A stretch of DNA of 64,000 bases from Gracilibacillus massiliensis (lineage in GTDB: Bacteria; Bacillota; Bacilli; Bacillales; Amphibacillaceae): NCBI RefSeq assembly GCF_001458115.1, contig NZ_CZRP01000012.1, positions 868,001 through 932,000 of the forward strand, written 5' to 3'. The translations under genes and the position numbers were made by a program. Positions 1 through 7,756 of this stretch are shown here, one piece after another. Each line of letters starts with the position of its first letter. Within the stretch, counting starts at the first letter, position 1. The notes beneath the pieces were generated by a model that did not search any database, was not told where the DNA came from, and saw only the letters and a program-made list of their open reading frames with translations.

Positions 1-786
1 AACATCGGCTGTTTTTTCAAAATTTATATGACCACCCGATTCAAGACAGCCTCTTCGTTTACCTATTTGTTCAAAAATATCATTCATATCCAGCAGATCT
101 TGTTGTAGATCATATCGCTCTATTAAAATATTTGGATAATATTCTTGAAGATATTTAATCACAAATGCAGCCACATCTTCTGTTGGTAATAATTGATCTT
201 TAATCGTTCCAATTGCAGCTAATCGATAACCTACCACTTCTTCTTCAAATTTAGGCCATAAAATTCCTGGAGTATCTAATAATTCGAAATCTTTTTTGAC
301 TTTAATCCACTGTTGGTTTTTAGTTACCCCTGGTCGATCCCCTGTTTTGGCTATTTTTTTATGAACCAGACGATTAATTAATGTAGATTTACCTACATTA
401 GGAATACCGATAATCATCGCTCTTGCTGGTCTTGGTCGAACACCCTTTTTTTTGTGGCGTTCCATTTTCACTTTGGCAACTTCTTTTGCTGTGCTTATCA
501 CTTTCTGAATATCGTTTTGTTCATTAACATTAACCGTGATAGCTTTTATTCCTTGGTCAGAAAGGTGATCCAACCATTCCTTTGTCCATGCTGGATCAGC
601 TAAGTCATCTTTCATTAAAACAGTCATTTTAGGTTTCTGATTCAATATTTGTTGTAATAAGGGATTTTGTGAAGATTTAGGTGTTCGTGCATCGACAAGC
701 TCAATCACAAAATCAACTAGCTTGAGCTTTTCTTGTACTTCTCTTTTTGCTTTCGCCATATGCCCAGGAAACCACTGAATTGGCAT
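1..786 (-). CDS. rbgA: Ribosome biogenesis GTPase RbgA (C-terminus outside window)
   Basis: GTPase that acts late in 50S subunit assembly. The reading frame is open from an ATG at 786, behind a GGAGGTG ribosome binding site, to the window edge without a stop. That gives 262 codons of a family that is usually about 280 residues, so only some 20 C-terminal residues are missing. Visible motifs follow the circularly permuted order of the YlqF/YawG family: the N-terminal MPIQWFPGHMAKA signature, a TKKD-like G4 equivalent (MKDD) before the P-loop, then GIPNVGKST and DTPG. It is the first gene downstream of lepB and on the same strand, as in other Bacillaceae. Identification is strong; the only uncertainty is the unseen end. 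Confidence 0.95.
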   Translation of the reverse strand, partial: MPIQWFPGHMAKAKREVQEKLKLVDFVIELVDARTPKSSQNPLLQQILNQKPKMTVLMKDDLADPAWTKEWLDHLSDQGIKAITVNVNEQNDIQKVISTAKEVAKVKMERHKKKGVRPRPARAMIIGIPNVGKSTLINRLVHKKIAKTGDRPGVTKNQQWIKVKKDFELLDTPGILWPKFEEEVVGYRLAAIGTIKDQLLPTEDVAAFVIKYLQEYYPNILIERYDLQQDLLDMNDIFEQIGKRRGCLESGGHINFEKTADV

Positions 787-813
787 GTTTAATCACCTCC
801 ATGGTGCACAAAC

Positions 814-1365
814 TTATTTTACAAGGCCTATGTTCTCAAATGGCCAATATGTAACTCCTGCGATGCCGACAATTTGCTCTACCGGTATATATCCTAAATG
901 TCTACTATCCGTAGAATTTGGTCTATTATCACCAAGAACAAAAACATGTCCTTCAGGAACTATTTCTGAATTACCTGCTATATCTTCTAATGTGAAATTA
1001 GCTGTATATCTTGATCGATCTTTATCTATTCCCTTATCGAGAAATGGTTCCGCAACAGGCTCACCATTTATGTATAATTGATCGTCTTTATAAATAACGG
1101 AATCTCCAGGTAAACCAATCACCCTTTTTATGTAATCCTTTTTTGCGGTAGCATGAAAAACGACAACATCAAAACGGTCTGGTTCACTAAACATTAAACT
1201 AAATTTATTAACAATTAATCGATCTTTATTTTCTAATGTTGGAAGCATTGATGGACCTTCTACAACGATCGGAACTGCAATAAACATGCGAAACAAAATC
1301 ACAATGATTGCTGTAATAATAATTGTTTTTAACCAGTCCACCCAATCATTCTTTTTTGTTGCCAT
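814..1365 (-). CDS. lepB: Type I signal peptidase
   Basis: Membrane-bound serine protease that removes signal peptides from exported proteins. The 183-residue protein has one N-terminal membrane segment (about residues 13-34) directly followed by GPSMLPT with the nucleophile Ser39. The general base is Lys80 in DYIKRVIGLPGD, and the GDNRPNSTDSR box lies near the C-terminus. Length and single N-terminal anchor match the SipS/SipT-type enzymes of Bacillus. It lies 28 bp upstream of rbgA on the same strand and after the rplS terminator. Which SipS paralogue it corresponds to cannot be decided here, so the general symbol is used. Confidence 0.95.
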   Translation of the reverse strand: MATKKNDWVDWLKTIIITAIIVILFRMFIAVPIVVEGPSMLPTLENKDRLIVNKFSLMFSEPDRFDVVVFHATAKKDYIKRVIGLPGDSVIYKDDQLYINGEPVAEPFLDKGIDKDRSRYTANFTLEDIAGNSEIVPEGHVFVLGDNRPNSTDSRHLGYIPVEQIVGIAGVTYWPFENIGLVK

Positions 1366-1508
1366 GTAATAAGATCCTCCATAATCGTTCCTAGTTTTAT
1401 AAAGTGAGACTTCCGTTTATACCAAGCTTAACTTCTTTGTTACAATTCAAATCTTAAAGCAAGGATATTACAATTGATTACATCGTAATAAAGATAATTA
1501 TATAGAAG

Positions 1509-1540
1509 AAAAAGGAGCCTGACAACGCAAGCTCCTTTTT
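1509..1540 (-). terminator. Rho-independent terminator after rplS
   Basis: A 10-bp perfect stem (AAAAAGGAGC at 1509-1518 with GCTCCTTTTT at 1531-1540) around a 12-nt loop, ending in a T run on the minus strand just after the rplS stop. It separates the ribosomal/RNA modification operon from lepB-rbgA. Confidence 0.85.
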
Positions 1541-1549
1541 ACCATACAT

Positions 1550-1894
1550 TTAGCGAATTTCTTTAATACGCGCTGCCTTACCACGTAAATTACGTAGGTA
1601 ATAAAGCTTCGCACGACGAACTTTACCACGACGAGTTACTTCGATTTTCGCAAGACGTGGTGAATGCACAGGGAACGTACGTTCAACCCCTACACCGTAA
1701 GAAATTTTACGAACTGTAAATGTTTCACTAATACCACCGTTTTGGCGTTTAATGACAACACCTTCAAAAACCTGGATACGTTCACGGTTACCTTCGACAA
1801 CCTTCACGTGAACTTTTACAGTATCACCTGCACGAAATTCAGGTAAGTCCGTTTTAAGTTGATCCTTTGTAATTTCTTCGATTAATTGTTGCAT
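1550..1894 (-). CDS. rplS: 50S ribosomal protein L19
   Basis: Structural protein of the large ribosomal subunit at the 30S-50S interface. The 114-residue product is the usual length for bacterial L19, starts [14 protein letters not shown] and carries the family's [16 protein letters not shown] and [24 protein letters not shown] stretches (quoted in parts). It is the last gene of the run ylqD-rimM-trmD-rplS but has its own promoter (1991-2019) and a structured 5' leader, so it can be expressed separately from the modification enzymes. A strong terminator follows. Confidence 0.98.
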   Translation of the reverse strand: MQQLIEEITKDQLKTDLPEFRAGDTVKVHVKVVEGNRERIQVFEGVVIKRQNGGISETFTVRKISYGVGVERTFPVHSPRLAKIEVTRRGKVRRAKLYYLRNLRGKAARIKEIR

Positions 1895-1985
1895 TCTGAT
1901 ACACTCCTTCCAAACTAATGCTCATACCGAAGTAATACGATAGCGGAACATCGTTTTTATACCTTAAGCGTTCACTTAAGCACAA
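1895..1985 (-). promoter_or_regulatory. rplS 5' leader, candidate L19 autoregulatory leader
   Basis: Between the inferred transcription start (about 1985) and the rplS start lie roughly 90 nt with pairing potential: CTTAAG repeated around TGAACG forms a short hairpin, GATAG at the transcript start can pair with CTATC further down, and a GTAT...ATAC-type hairpin follows before the GGAAGGAG binding site. Bacilli are known to carry an L19 leader in front of rplS that is thought to mediate autoregulation. Position and size fit, but I matched this from context and folding, not by a covariance model. Confidence 0.5.
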
Positions 1986-1990
1986 CTATC

Positions 1991-2019
1991 AATATATCAT
2001 AATAAGCGGCCGTTTTCAA
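1991..2019 (-). promoter_or_regulatory. Sigma-A-type promoter of rplS
   Basis: Minus strand TTGAAA (2014-2019), 17-bp spacer, TATATT (1991-1996). It overlaps the last codons of trmD. The start point would lie near 1985, leaving the structured rplS leader. Confidence 0.6.
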
Positions 2020-2759
2020 CTATTTTCTTGAGAGGCTTGCCATTCTTTTAACCACTTTTGATCTTGCTCAGTTAACTCTTGATGCTCTAGTAAATCGTGT
2101 CTTCTAAAATAGGTTCTTTTCAATGCTTCTTTGCGTCGCCACTCATTAATATGAGCGTGATTACCAGATAGTAGAACGTCCGGTACTTTTAAACCGCGAA
2201 AATTTGCGGGTCTCGTATAATGTGGATGCTCTAATAATCCGGTAGAAAATGAATCTTGAATTGCAGAATCAACATTACCAAGCACTCCAGGTAATAATCG
2301 AACCACACTATCCATCACTACCATTGCACCTAGTTCTCCACCAGTAAGCACATAATCTCCTATTGAAATCTCATCCGTTACAAGATTTGTCCGTATTCGC
2401 TCATCATAACCTTCATAATGGCCACAAATAAAAATTAAATGTTCTTCCTTCGCCAGTTCTTCTGCTTTTTTTTGATTGTAAGGTTGACCTTGTGGACACA
2501 TTAAGATGACACGAGGCTTTTCGGTTGTTTCGTTTTCAATTGCTTCCACGGCATCAAAAATAGGTTGTGGTTTTAAAACCATTCCTGCACCCCCACCGTA
2601 TGGGTAATCATCTACTTTATTATGCTTATTATCTGTATAATCACGAAAATTCACATAATTATATTGAAAAGCTCCAGATTGATGGGCTTTTTTTAAAATA
2701 GAAGATTGTAACACTCCTTCAAACATTTCTGGAAATAACGATAGTATATCTATTCTCAT
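2016..2759 (-). CDS. trmD: tRNA (guanine-37-N1)-methyltransferase
   Basis: SPOUT-class methyltransferase that makes m1G37 next to the anticodon and so prevents +1 frameshifting. The 247-residue protein shows the trefoil-knot SAM site: PYGGGAGM (53-60), GHYEGYDER (113-121) and [10 protein letters not shown] (133-142), and the conserved tail region HPHYTRP. Its start codon overlaps the rimM stop in a TAATG arrangement, which indicates translational coupling. Order rimM-trmD-rplS is conserved across Firmicutes. Confidence 0.98.
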   Translation of the reverse strand: MRIDILSLFPEMFEGVLQSSILKKAHQSGAFQYNYVNFRDYTDNKHNKVDDYPYGGGAGMVLKPQPIFDAVEAIENETTEKPRVILMCPQGQPYNQKKAEELAKEEHLIFICGHYEGYDERIRTNLVTDEISIGDYVLTGGELGAMVVMDSVVRLLPGVLGNVDSAIQDSFSTGLLEHPHYTRPANFRGLKVPDVLLSGNHAHINEWRRKEALKRTYFRRHDLLEHQELTEQDQKWLKEWQASQENS

Positions 2760-3265
2760 TATTCAAATAGCCCTTCCATCGGTTCTATTTTAATCAATTG
2801 TTCATTTATATCTACTTCTTTAACTACTTGTTCAATATAAGGAATTAAATATTCTTTACCTTTATTGTTTTTTACGACCCATACATCATTAGCACCTGGT
2901 GAGAGTATTTCTGTCACATTACCGATTATATCACCGCCCATTGTTTCAACACTGCAGCCAATAATTTCATGATAGTAGAACTCATTATCATCCAATTCGG
3001 TTGCTTCTTCTTTTGTAATGAAAAGAAATGCACCTTTATACTGTTCTACTTCATTAATGTTCTCATAGCCTTTTAAGTGTAATAAATCGAAGTTTTTATG
3101 AATGCGGTGACCGTCAATAGTGACTTCCACCAAATTATCATTATCTCTTATTACTAACTTTGATCCTAACTCAAAACGATCTTCAAAGTCCGTAATTCTT
3201 AAAACTTTAATCTCACCTTTTATACCATGCGTATTAACTATTTTGCCTACTTTTAAAAGTTCCAT
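2759..3265 (-). CDS. rimM: 16S rRNA processing protein RimM
   Basis: Assembly factor for the 30S head that binds ribosomal protein S19. The 168-residue protein has the RimM N-terminal barrel ([17 protein letters not shown] near the start, then [15 protein letters not shown]) and a C-terminal PRC-barrel ([33 protein letters not shown]). It lies between ylqD and trmD and shares one base with trmD. Length and motif order are normal for the family. Confidence 0.96.
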   Translation of the reverse strand: MELLKVGKIVNTHGIKGEIKVLRITDFEDRFELGSKLVIRDNDNLVEVTIDGHRIHKNFDLLHLKGYENINEVEQYKGAFLFITKEEATELDDNEFYYHEIIGCSVETMGGDIIGNVTEILSPGANDVWVVKNNKGKEYLIPYIEQVVKEVDINEQLIKIEPMEGLFE

Positions 3266-3283
3266 CTATTTCAAGACCACCTA

Positions 3284-3670
3284 TTATGTAATTTTAGTTA
3301 TTATGCCATCTTTGACAATAATTGATTTTTGCTCTGTTAAGTTATCCCAATCCATACCTTCTTCTATTTCAATCATTGCTTCCACTTCTCCATCGTTCAT
3401 TTCACTGCCCGTTGGTAAAATCTCCAATTGCTCTAGTTTGTATTTGTTCCATTTTATCTGATCCTTGCGATTGGATATTTCTTTGTGGAATCTTGCGGTG
3501 ATGTTTGCTTTCTTATTTGCTGCCTGATGTTCTAGTTTCTTCTGTTCAAATTTTAATTGCTCACACTCTTGTTCCAATTTAAAAATTTTCAGTTGGTATT
3601 CTTCTCTTAGCTCTGCCTTACTATCATCGGTAACAATTTTTTTTACGGCGACTTTTCTTATAATATTCAT
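3284..3670 (-). CDS. ylqD: YlqD family protein of unknown function
   Basis: Small protein found at this place in the rpsP-rplS cluster of Bacillaceae; its function is unknown. It is 128 residues from the ATG at 3670, which has a GAGAGG site in front; an in-frame ATG at 3688 has no ribosome binding site and is less likely. The sequence begins MNIIRKVAVKKIVTDD and is followed by a highly charged, probably coiled-coil helix (about residues 20-70, many K/E/Q), then a small acidic beta-type tail ending DGIITKIT. No catalytic motif is visible. Confidence 0.85.
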   Translation of the reverse strand: MNIIRKVAVKKIVTDDSKAELREEYQLKIFKLEQECEQLKFEQKKLEHQAANKKANITARFHKEISNRKDQIKWNKYKLEQLEILPTGSEMNDGEVEAMIEIEEGMDWDNLTEQKSIIVKDGIITKIT

Positions 3671-3809
3671 CTTTAGCCTCTCCCTCATACCAAAAAAGTA
3701 TGGACATACCTAACAAAAGAATAGCACGTCAACAAACCAAAGCGCAAGTGTCTACAACAAAACAGAGCCAACTAATAAAACGCATGATAAATTATGCCAC
3801 AGTAGACAC

Positions 3810-4306
3810 AAACTCCGAACTTGTGACAATTATTATAAAGAATTTAGATGAGTGTAAATCCAACGCTACGGAAAAACACTCCCTTTCCGGGGGCACGGCT
3901 TCAGCTAACTTTGGAAAGAAAACCACTTTCCAAAGTTAGCTGAAGCTCGCGCTGTTCCCCCAGGAGTGTCGCATTTTTCCTCCGCTTTTTATAGATGACT
4001 GTTCAAGTACGATGAAATATGAAATGACATCAATAGTCATACACTAACTTTATTTGTAGAACAATACTAAAGCGCAGTCCATTTACGTAGACTCCAGCGG
4101 GAATAGCGTCTTCCGAAGACCCCACAGGCAGTGATCTTCTGCCGAGGAGGCTGAGGTGACGTCCGCGGTATAGGAAACACTTTGAAAGCTTGCTTGAAAA
4201 GATGTTGACTTATGCCCGTGGTAAAAGCGAAGTAAATGGACGGAGCTTTTTGCATACCACTCATGAAATTTTCAAAGTGAGCAGTAACACTTACTTCGTA
4301 GCAGTT
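3810..4306. repeat. Composite hairpin repeat, subfamily A, copy 1 (inverted)
   Basis: This fills the non-coding gap between ylqD and khpA. It reads as the reverse complement of the copies at 11737 and 59181. Module B (about 3864-3987) has the arms GGAAAAACACTCC and GGAGTGTCGCATTTTTCC, with a nested hairpin of AGCTAACTTTGGAAAG against CTTTCCAAAGTTAGCT. Module A (about 4070-4248) has outer arms GTCCATTTAC (4077-4086) and GTAAATGGAC (4232-4241). The linker between them, including TGATGTCATTTCATATTTCATCG on the opposite strand in parts, is nearly identical to the other subfamily A copies. Ends resemble AAACTCCGAAC (3810-3820) and TTACTTCGTAGCAGTTT. Open reading frames inside are by-products of the palindromes. 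No known name is claimed. Confidence 0.85.
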
Positions 4307-4343
4307 TTATTTTTATATACATTTCTACAGATTATTTTCATAC

Positions 4344-4375
4344 AAAAAAGAGGGTGGTTGCCCGCCCTCTTTTTT
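4344..4375 (-). terminator. Terminator after khpA
   Basis: Stem AAAAAAGAGGG(T)GG with CC(G)CCCTCTTTTTT around a short loop, with T runs on both strands. It overlaps the khpA stop codon on the minus strand and may also stop transcription coming from the repeat side. Confidence 0.85.
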
Positions 4376-4601
4376 ACATGATATCTAAGTAGATTTTCTT
4401 GTTAGATTTCATTCCAGCTGCATATACAACTGTTCGTATTGATTTGGCAATGCGTCCATTTTTTCCGATCACTTTACCAACATCATTCTCATGCACTTCG
4501 AGATGGTAAACAATCTTGTTTTCCTCTTCTCTTTCAGTGACAACAATGTCTGCCGGGTGATCGACTAATGGTTCTACTATTGTTTCAATCAAAGATTTCA
4601 T
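4374..4601 (-). CDS. khpA: KH-domain RNA-binding protein KhpA (YlqC)
   Basis: Single KH-domain RNA-binding protein, partner of KhpB/Jag in other Firmicutes. The 75-residue product is almost only a KH fold with the GKNG loop (residues 46-49) in VGKVIGKNGRIAKSIR. It lies 19 bp after rpsP on the same strand, the standard position. In B. subtilis the next gene is ylqD; here the pair is split by a terminator and a 500-bp repeat, so ylqD is probably uncoupled from rpsP-khpA. Confidence 0.95.
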   Translation of the reverse strand: MKSLIETIVEPLVDHPADIVVTEREEENKIVYHLEVHENDVGKVIGKNGRIAKSIRTVVYAAGMKSNKKIYLDIM

Positions 4602-4620
4602 CGCGAATCACATCACTTTG

Positions 4621-4890
4621 TTATTGATTTTTTGATTCGTGGAATTTCTTCATGATGCCTTCGTTTGAGAATAAGTTACGCACCGTATCACTTGGTTTTG
4701 CACCTTTTGTCATCCAATCAAGTGCTTTTTCATCATCTAATTTCACTTCAACCGGATTAACAACCGGGTTATATGTTCCAATTTGCTCGATAATACGTCC
4801 ATCACGTGGTGAACGAGAATCCGCAACTACGATACGATAGAATGGATTTCTTTTAGAACCCATACGCTTTAAGCGAATTTTTACTGCCAT
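4621..4890 (-). CDS. rpsP: 30S ribosomal protein S16
   Basis: Structural protein of the small subunit body. 89 residues starting [21 protein letters not shown], the invariant S16 N-terminus, with [10 protein letters not shown] following. The ATG at 4890 has a strong GGAGGTG site; the upstream in-frame ATG at 4905 lies inside that site region and would add five residues not found in the family. It stands between ffh and khpA as in B. subtilis. Confidence 0.98.
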   Translation of the reverse strand: MAVKIRLKRMGSKRNPFYRIVVADSRSPRDGRIIEQIGTYNPVVNPVEVKLDDEKALDWMTKGAKPSDTVRNLFSNEGIMKKFHESKNQ

Positions 4891-4968
4891 GTTTAACACC
4901 TCCATATAAATATCTCACACAAGATAGAATTGTATCAGATTTATTTTAGTCTGTAAAGGGTTTTTACC

Positions 4969-6330
4969 TTACATGAACGGAAAATTTAATCCTTTTGGCT
5001 TTTTACCCTTTTTCCCTTTCTTTCCTTGCTGCATATTTGTCATCTGTTTCATCATTTTCTTCATCTCTTCAAACTGTTTTAATAATCGATTGACTTCAGA
5101 AACAGAACGGCCGGAACCTTTAGCTATTCGTTTTCTTCTACCTGCATTCATTAAACTAGGATCTTGACGCTCTTTTGCAGTCATCGATTGAATGATCGCT
5201 TCTACATGTGCAATCTGTTTCTCATCAAAATCGACATTCTTCAGACCTTTCATCTTGTTTGCACCAGGTATCATATCCATCAATTCATCAAGTGGTCCCA
5301 TATTTTTCACTTGGCCCATTTGTTCTAAAAAGTCATCGAATGTAAAAGTAGCAGAACGCATCTTCTCTTCTAGCTCTTTCGCTCTTTTCTCATCTACATT
5401 TTCCTGCGCCTTTTCGATTAAGGACAGCACATCACCCATACCTAGTATACGTGAAGCCATACGCTCAGGATGGAACACTTCTATTTGATCTAACTTTTCA
5501 CCCATACCAGCGAATTTGATCGGCTTATCGGTAACAGCTTTAATAGAAAGGGCAGCACCACCACGTGTATCACCATCTAGTTTCGTTAGGACCACACCTG
5601 AAACTTCTAACTGTTCATTAAAACTTTCTGCAACATTGACAGCATCTTGACCTGTCATCGAGTCGACCACTAAAAATACTTCATCAGGATTTACATTTTG
5701 TTTAATTTGAACTAATTCATCCATTAAGTCATTGTCAATGTGCAATCGACCAGCAGTATCTATTAAAACATAATCTAAATGTTCTTCTTTGGCATGAGCC
5801 ATTGCTTTATTAACAATATCAACCGGATTCGCATCGGTTCCTTCAGAATATACCGGCATATTCAATTGTTTACCAAGTGTTTCTAATTGGTCAATTGCAG
5901 CTGGTCGATATACGTCAGCAGCTACCAATAAAGGTTTACGGTTATATTTTTTTCGTAAAAGATTAGCCAGTTTACCCGTTGTGGTTGTTTTACCTGCACC
6001 TTGTAAACCTACCATCATGATAACTGTAGGTGGTTTATCCGCAACAGCAATTTTACTCTCGTCTCCACCCATTAAAGCTGTTAGTTCTTCTTTTACTACT
6101 TTTATTACTTGTTGACCAGGTGTTAAACTTTCCATAACTTCCTGACCAATAGCACGTTCTTTTACTTTTTTAATAAAATCTTTCACAACTTTGAAGTTTA
6201 CGTCCGCTTCTAAAAGTGCAAGTCGAACTTCTCTAGTCATTTCTTTGACATCTTGTTCGGTAACTTTACCTTTTCCCTTAATTTTTTGTATTGTATTCTG
6301 TAGGCGGTCGGCTAAACCTTCAAATGCCAT
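4969..6330 (-). CDS. ffh: Signal recognition particle GTPase Ffh (SRP54)
   Basis: Binds signal sequences of nascent membrane and secreted proteins together with the small SRP RNA and delivers ribosomes to FtsY. The 453-residue protein has the N-terminal four-helix domain, the G domain with GLQGAGKTT (108-116), DVYRPAA, DTAGR and TKLDG, and a C-terminal methionine-rich M domain with the MKKMMKQMTNMQQ cluster followed by a lysine/glycine-rich tail. It is preceded by ylxM with a 12-bp gap, the conserved pair. Length is normal. Confidence 0.98.
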   Translation of the reverse strand: MAFEGLADRLQNTIQKIKGKGKVTEQDVKEMTREVRLALLEADVNFKVVKDFIKKVKERAIGQEVMESLTPGQQVIKVVKEELTALMGGDESKIAVADKPPTVIMMVGLQGAGKTTTTGKLANLLRKKYNRKPLLVAADVYRPAAIDQLETLGKQLNMPVYSEGTDANPVDIVNKAMAHAKEEHLDYVLIDTAGRLHIDNDLMDELVQIKQNVNPDEVFLVVDSMTGQDAVNVAESFNEQLEVSGVVLTKLDGDTRGGAALSIKAVTDKPIKFAGMGEKLDQIEVFHPERMASRILGMGDVLSLIEKAQENVDEKRAKELEEKMRSATFTFDDFLEQMGQVKNMGPLDELMDMIPGANKMKGLKNVDFDEKQIAHVEAIIQSMTAKERQDPSLMNAGRRKRIAKGSGRSVSEVNRLLKQFEEMKKMMKQMTNMQQGKKGKKGKKPKGLNFPFM

Positions 6331-6342
6331 AGATAATGCCCC

Positions 6343-6666
6343 CTATTCCATTTCAATTATCTTATCAATTTTATTTCTTAATGTTTGATCATTAGGCTCT
6401 ATCATGTCGCTTAATTCAAGTAATAATTCTTGTCTTTGTAAAAACTTCTGATATAGACCTAATTTCTCTTCATACTCTTCTAACATTTGCTCGGTTCGAC
6501 GAATATTATCATAGATCGCTTGCCTGGATACATTTGCCGTTTCTGAGATTTCTCCTAGAGAAAAATCTTCTAAATAATACATCTCCATATAATTCTTTTG
6601 TTTATCTGTTAATAACTTGTGATAAAAATCATAAAGAGCATTAATCCTTGTCGTCTTTTCTAACAT
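6343..6666 (-). CDS. ylxM: YlxM/p13-like SRP-associated regulator
   Basis: Small helix-turn-helix protein of the UPF0122 family, always next to ffh in Firmicutes; in streptococci it modulates SRP GTPase activity. The 107-residue product has the sigma-70-region-4-like stretch [18 protein letters not shown] followed by [19 protein letters not shown], then a helical C-terminal part. It precedes ffh by 12 bp and is probably cotranscribed. Confidence 0.94.
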   Translation of the reverse strand: MLEKTTRINALYDFYHKLLTDKQKNYMEMYYLEDFSLGEISETANVSRQAIYDNIRRTEQMLEEYEEKLGLYQKFLQRQELLLELSDMIEPNDQTLRNKIDKIIEME

Positions 6667-6744
6667 AAAAAGGACTCCTCGTTAAGTAAAATACCTTTAC
6701 ACTAAAGTCTACTCATGATAATGAAGTACTGTCAAGCCTAAAGG

Positions 6745-7740
6745 TTATTCATCTTCTAGCATATCAGCAAATAGTCCATAAACAAAGGCATGTGGGTCAA
6801 ACTCTTGAAGATCTGTTACTTTTTCACCAAGTCCTACCAATTTAACTGGTATACCTAGCTCATTTCTGATTGCTAACACGATACCACCTTTAGCCGTACC
6901 ATCTAATTTCGTTAATACGATACCTGAAACATCCGTTGCTTGCGAAAATGTTTTCGCTTGGCTTAAGGCATTTTGACCTGTGGTAGCATCTAATACTAAT
7001 AACACTTCATGGGGAGCATTAGGTACTTCTCGTTCTATTACTCTTTTTACCTTGGATAATTCGTTCATAAGGTTCACTTTATTTTGCAGTCGACCTGCAG
7101 TGTCACACAACAACACATCTGCTTGACGTGATTTTGCTGCTTGAATACCATCATAAATAACTGCTGCTGGATCACTGCCTTCACTATGTTTAATCACATC
7201 GACACCGACACGCTTACCCCATTCATTTAATTGCTCAATGGCACCAGCGCGGAACGTGTCACCTGCCGTTAGTATTACTTCTTTACCTTCTGACTTCAAT
7301 TGATGCGCTAATTTTCCAATAGTAGTAGTTTTTCCTACACCATTTACGCCAACAAAAAGAATAATCGTCAATTCATTTTCTTGCATGTTTAAATCCGTAT
7401 TATCCTCTTGATCATCATCACCTTGATAAATTTCAACCAATTTTTCTGATATAACCTGCTTTACTTCTTTGGTATCTTTAATGTTTTGTCTTTTAACTTC
7501 CATTTCTAATTCTTCAATTAATTCCATTACAGTTGATACACCAACATCAGCAGAGATCAGCACTTCTTCCAAATCTTCAAAAAATTCTTCATCTACTTTC
7601 CGGTATCGTGCAACGAGATCATTGATTTTTTCAGAAAAAGATTTTCTCGTCTTACTAAGACCATCTTTATATTTATCAGATACTTCTTCATTTTCTTCAT
7701 TTGTTTGAAACTTCTCTTTTAACTTTTTAAAAAAACTCAA
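6745..7740 (-). CDS. ftsY: SRP receptor FtsY
   Basis: Membrane-associated GTPase that docks SRP-ribosome complexes at the translocon. The 331-residue protein has a short charged N-terminal region (no long acidic A domain, as usual in Bacillus), then the NG domain with GVNGVGKTT (131-139), DTFRAGA, DTAGR and TKLDGTAKGG. It lies 16 bp downstream of smc and upstream of ylxM-ffh, the conserved rnc-smc-ftsY order. Confidence 0.98.
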   Translation of the reverse strand: MSFFKKLKEKFQTNEENEEVSDKYKDGLSKTRKSFSEKINDLVARYRKVDEEFFEDLEEVLISADVGVSTVMELIEELEMEVKRQNIKDTKEVKQVISEKLVEIYQGDDDQEDNTDLNMQENELTIILFVGVNGVGKTTTIGKLAHQLKSEGKEVILTAGDTFRAGAIEQLNEWGKRVGVDVIKHSEGSDPAAVIYDGIQAAKSRQADVLLCDTAGRLQNKVNLMNELSKVKRVIEREVPNAPHEVLLVLDATTGQNALSQAKTFSQATDVSGIVLTKLDGTAKGGIVLAIRNELGIPVKLVGLGEKVTDLQEFDPHAFVYGLFADMLEDE

Positions 7741-7756
7741 GGTTTTACCTCCTTTA

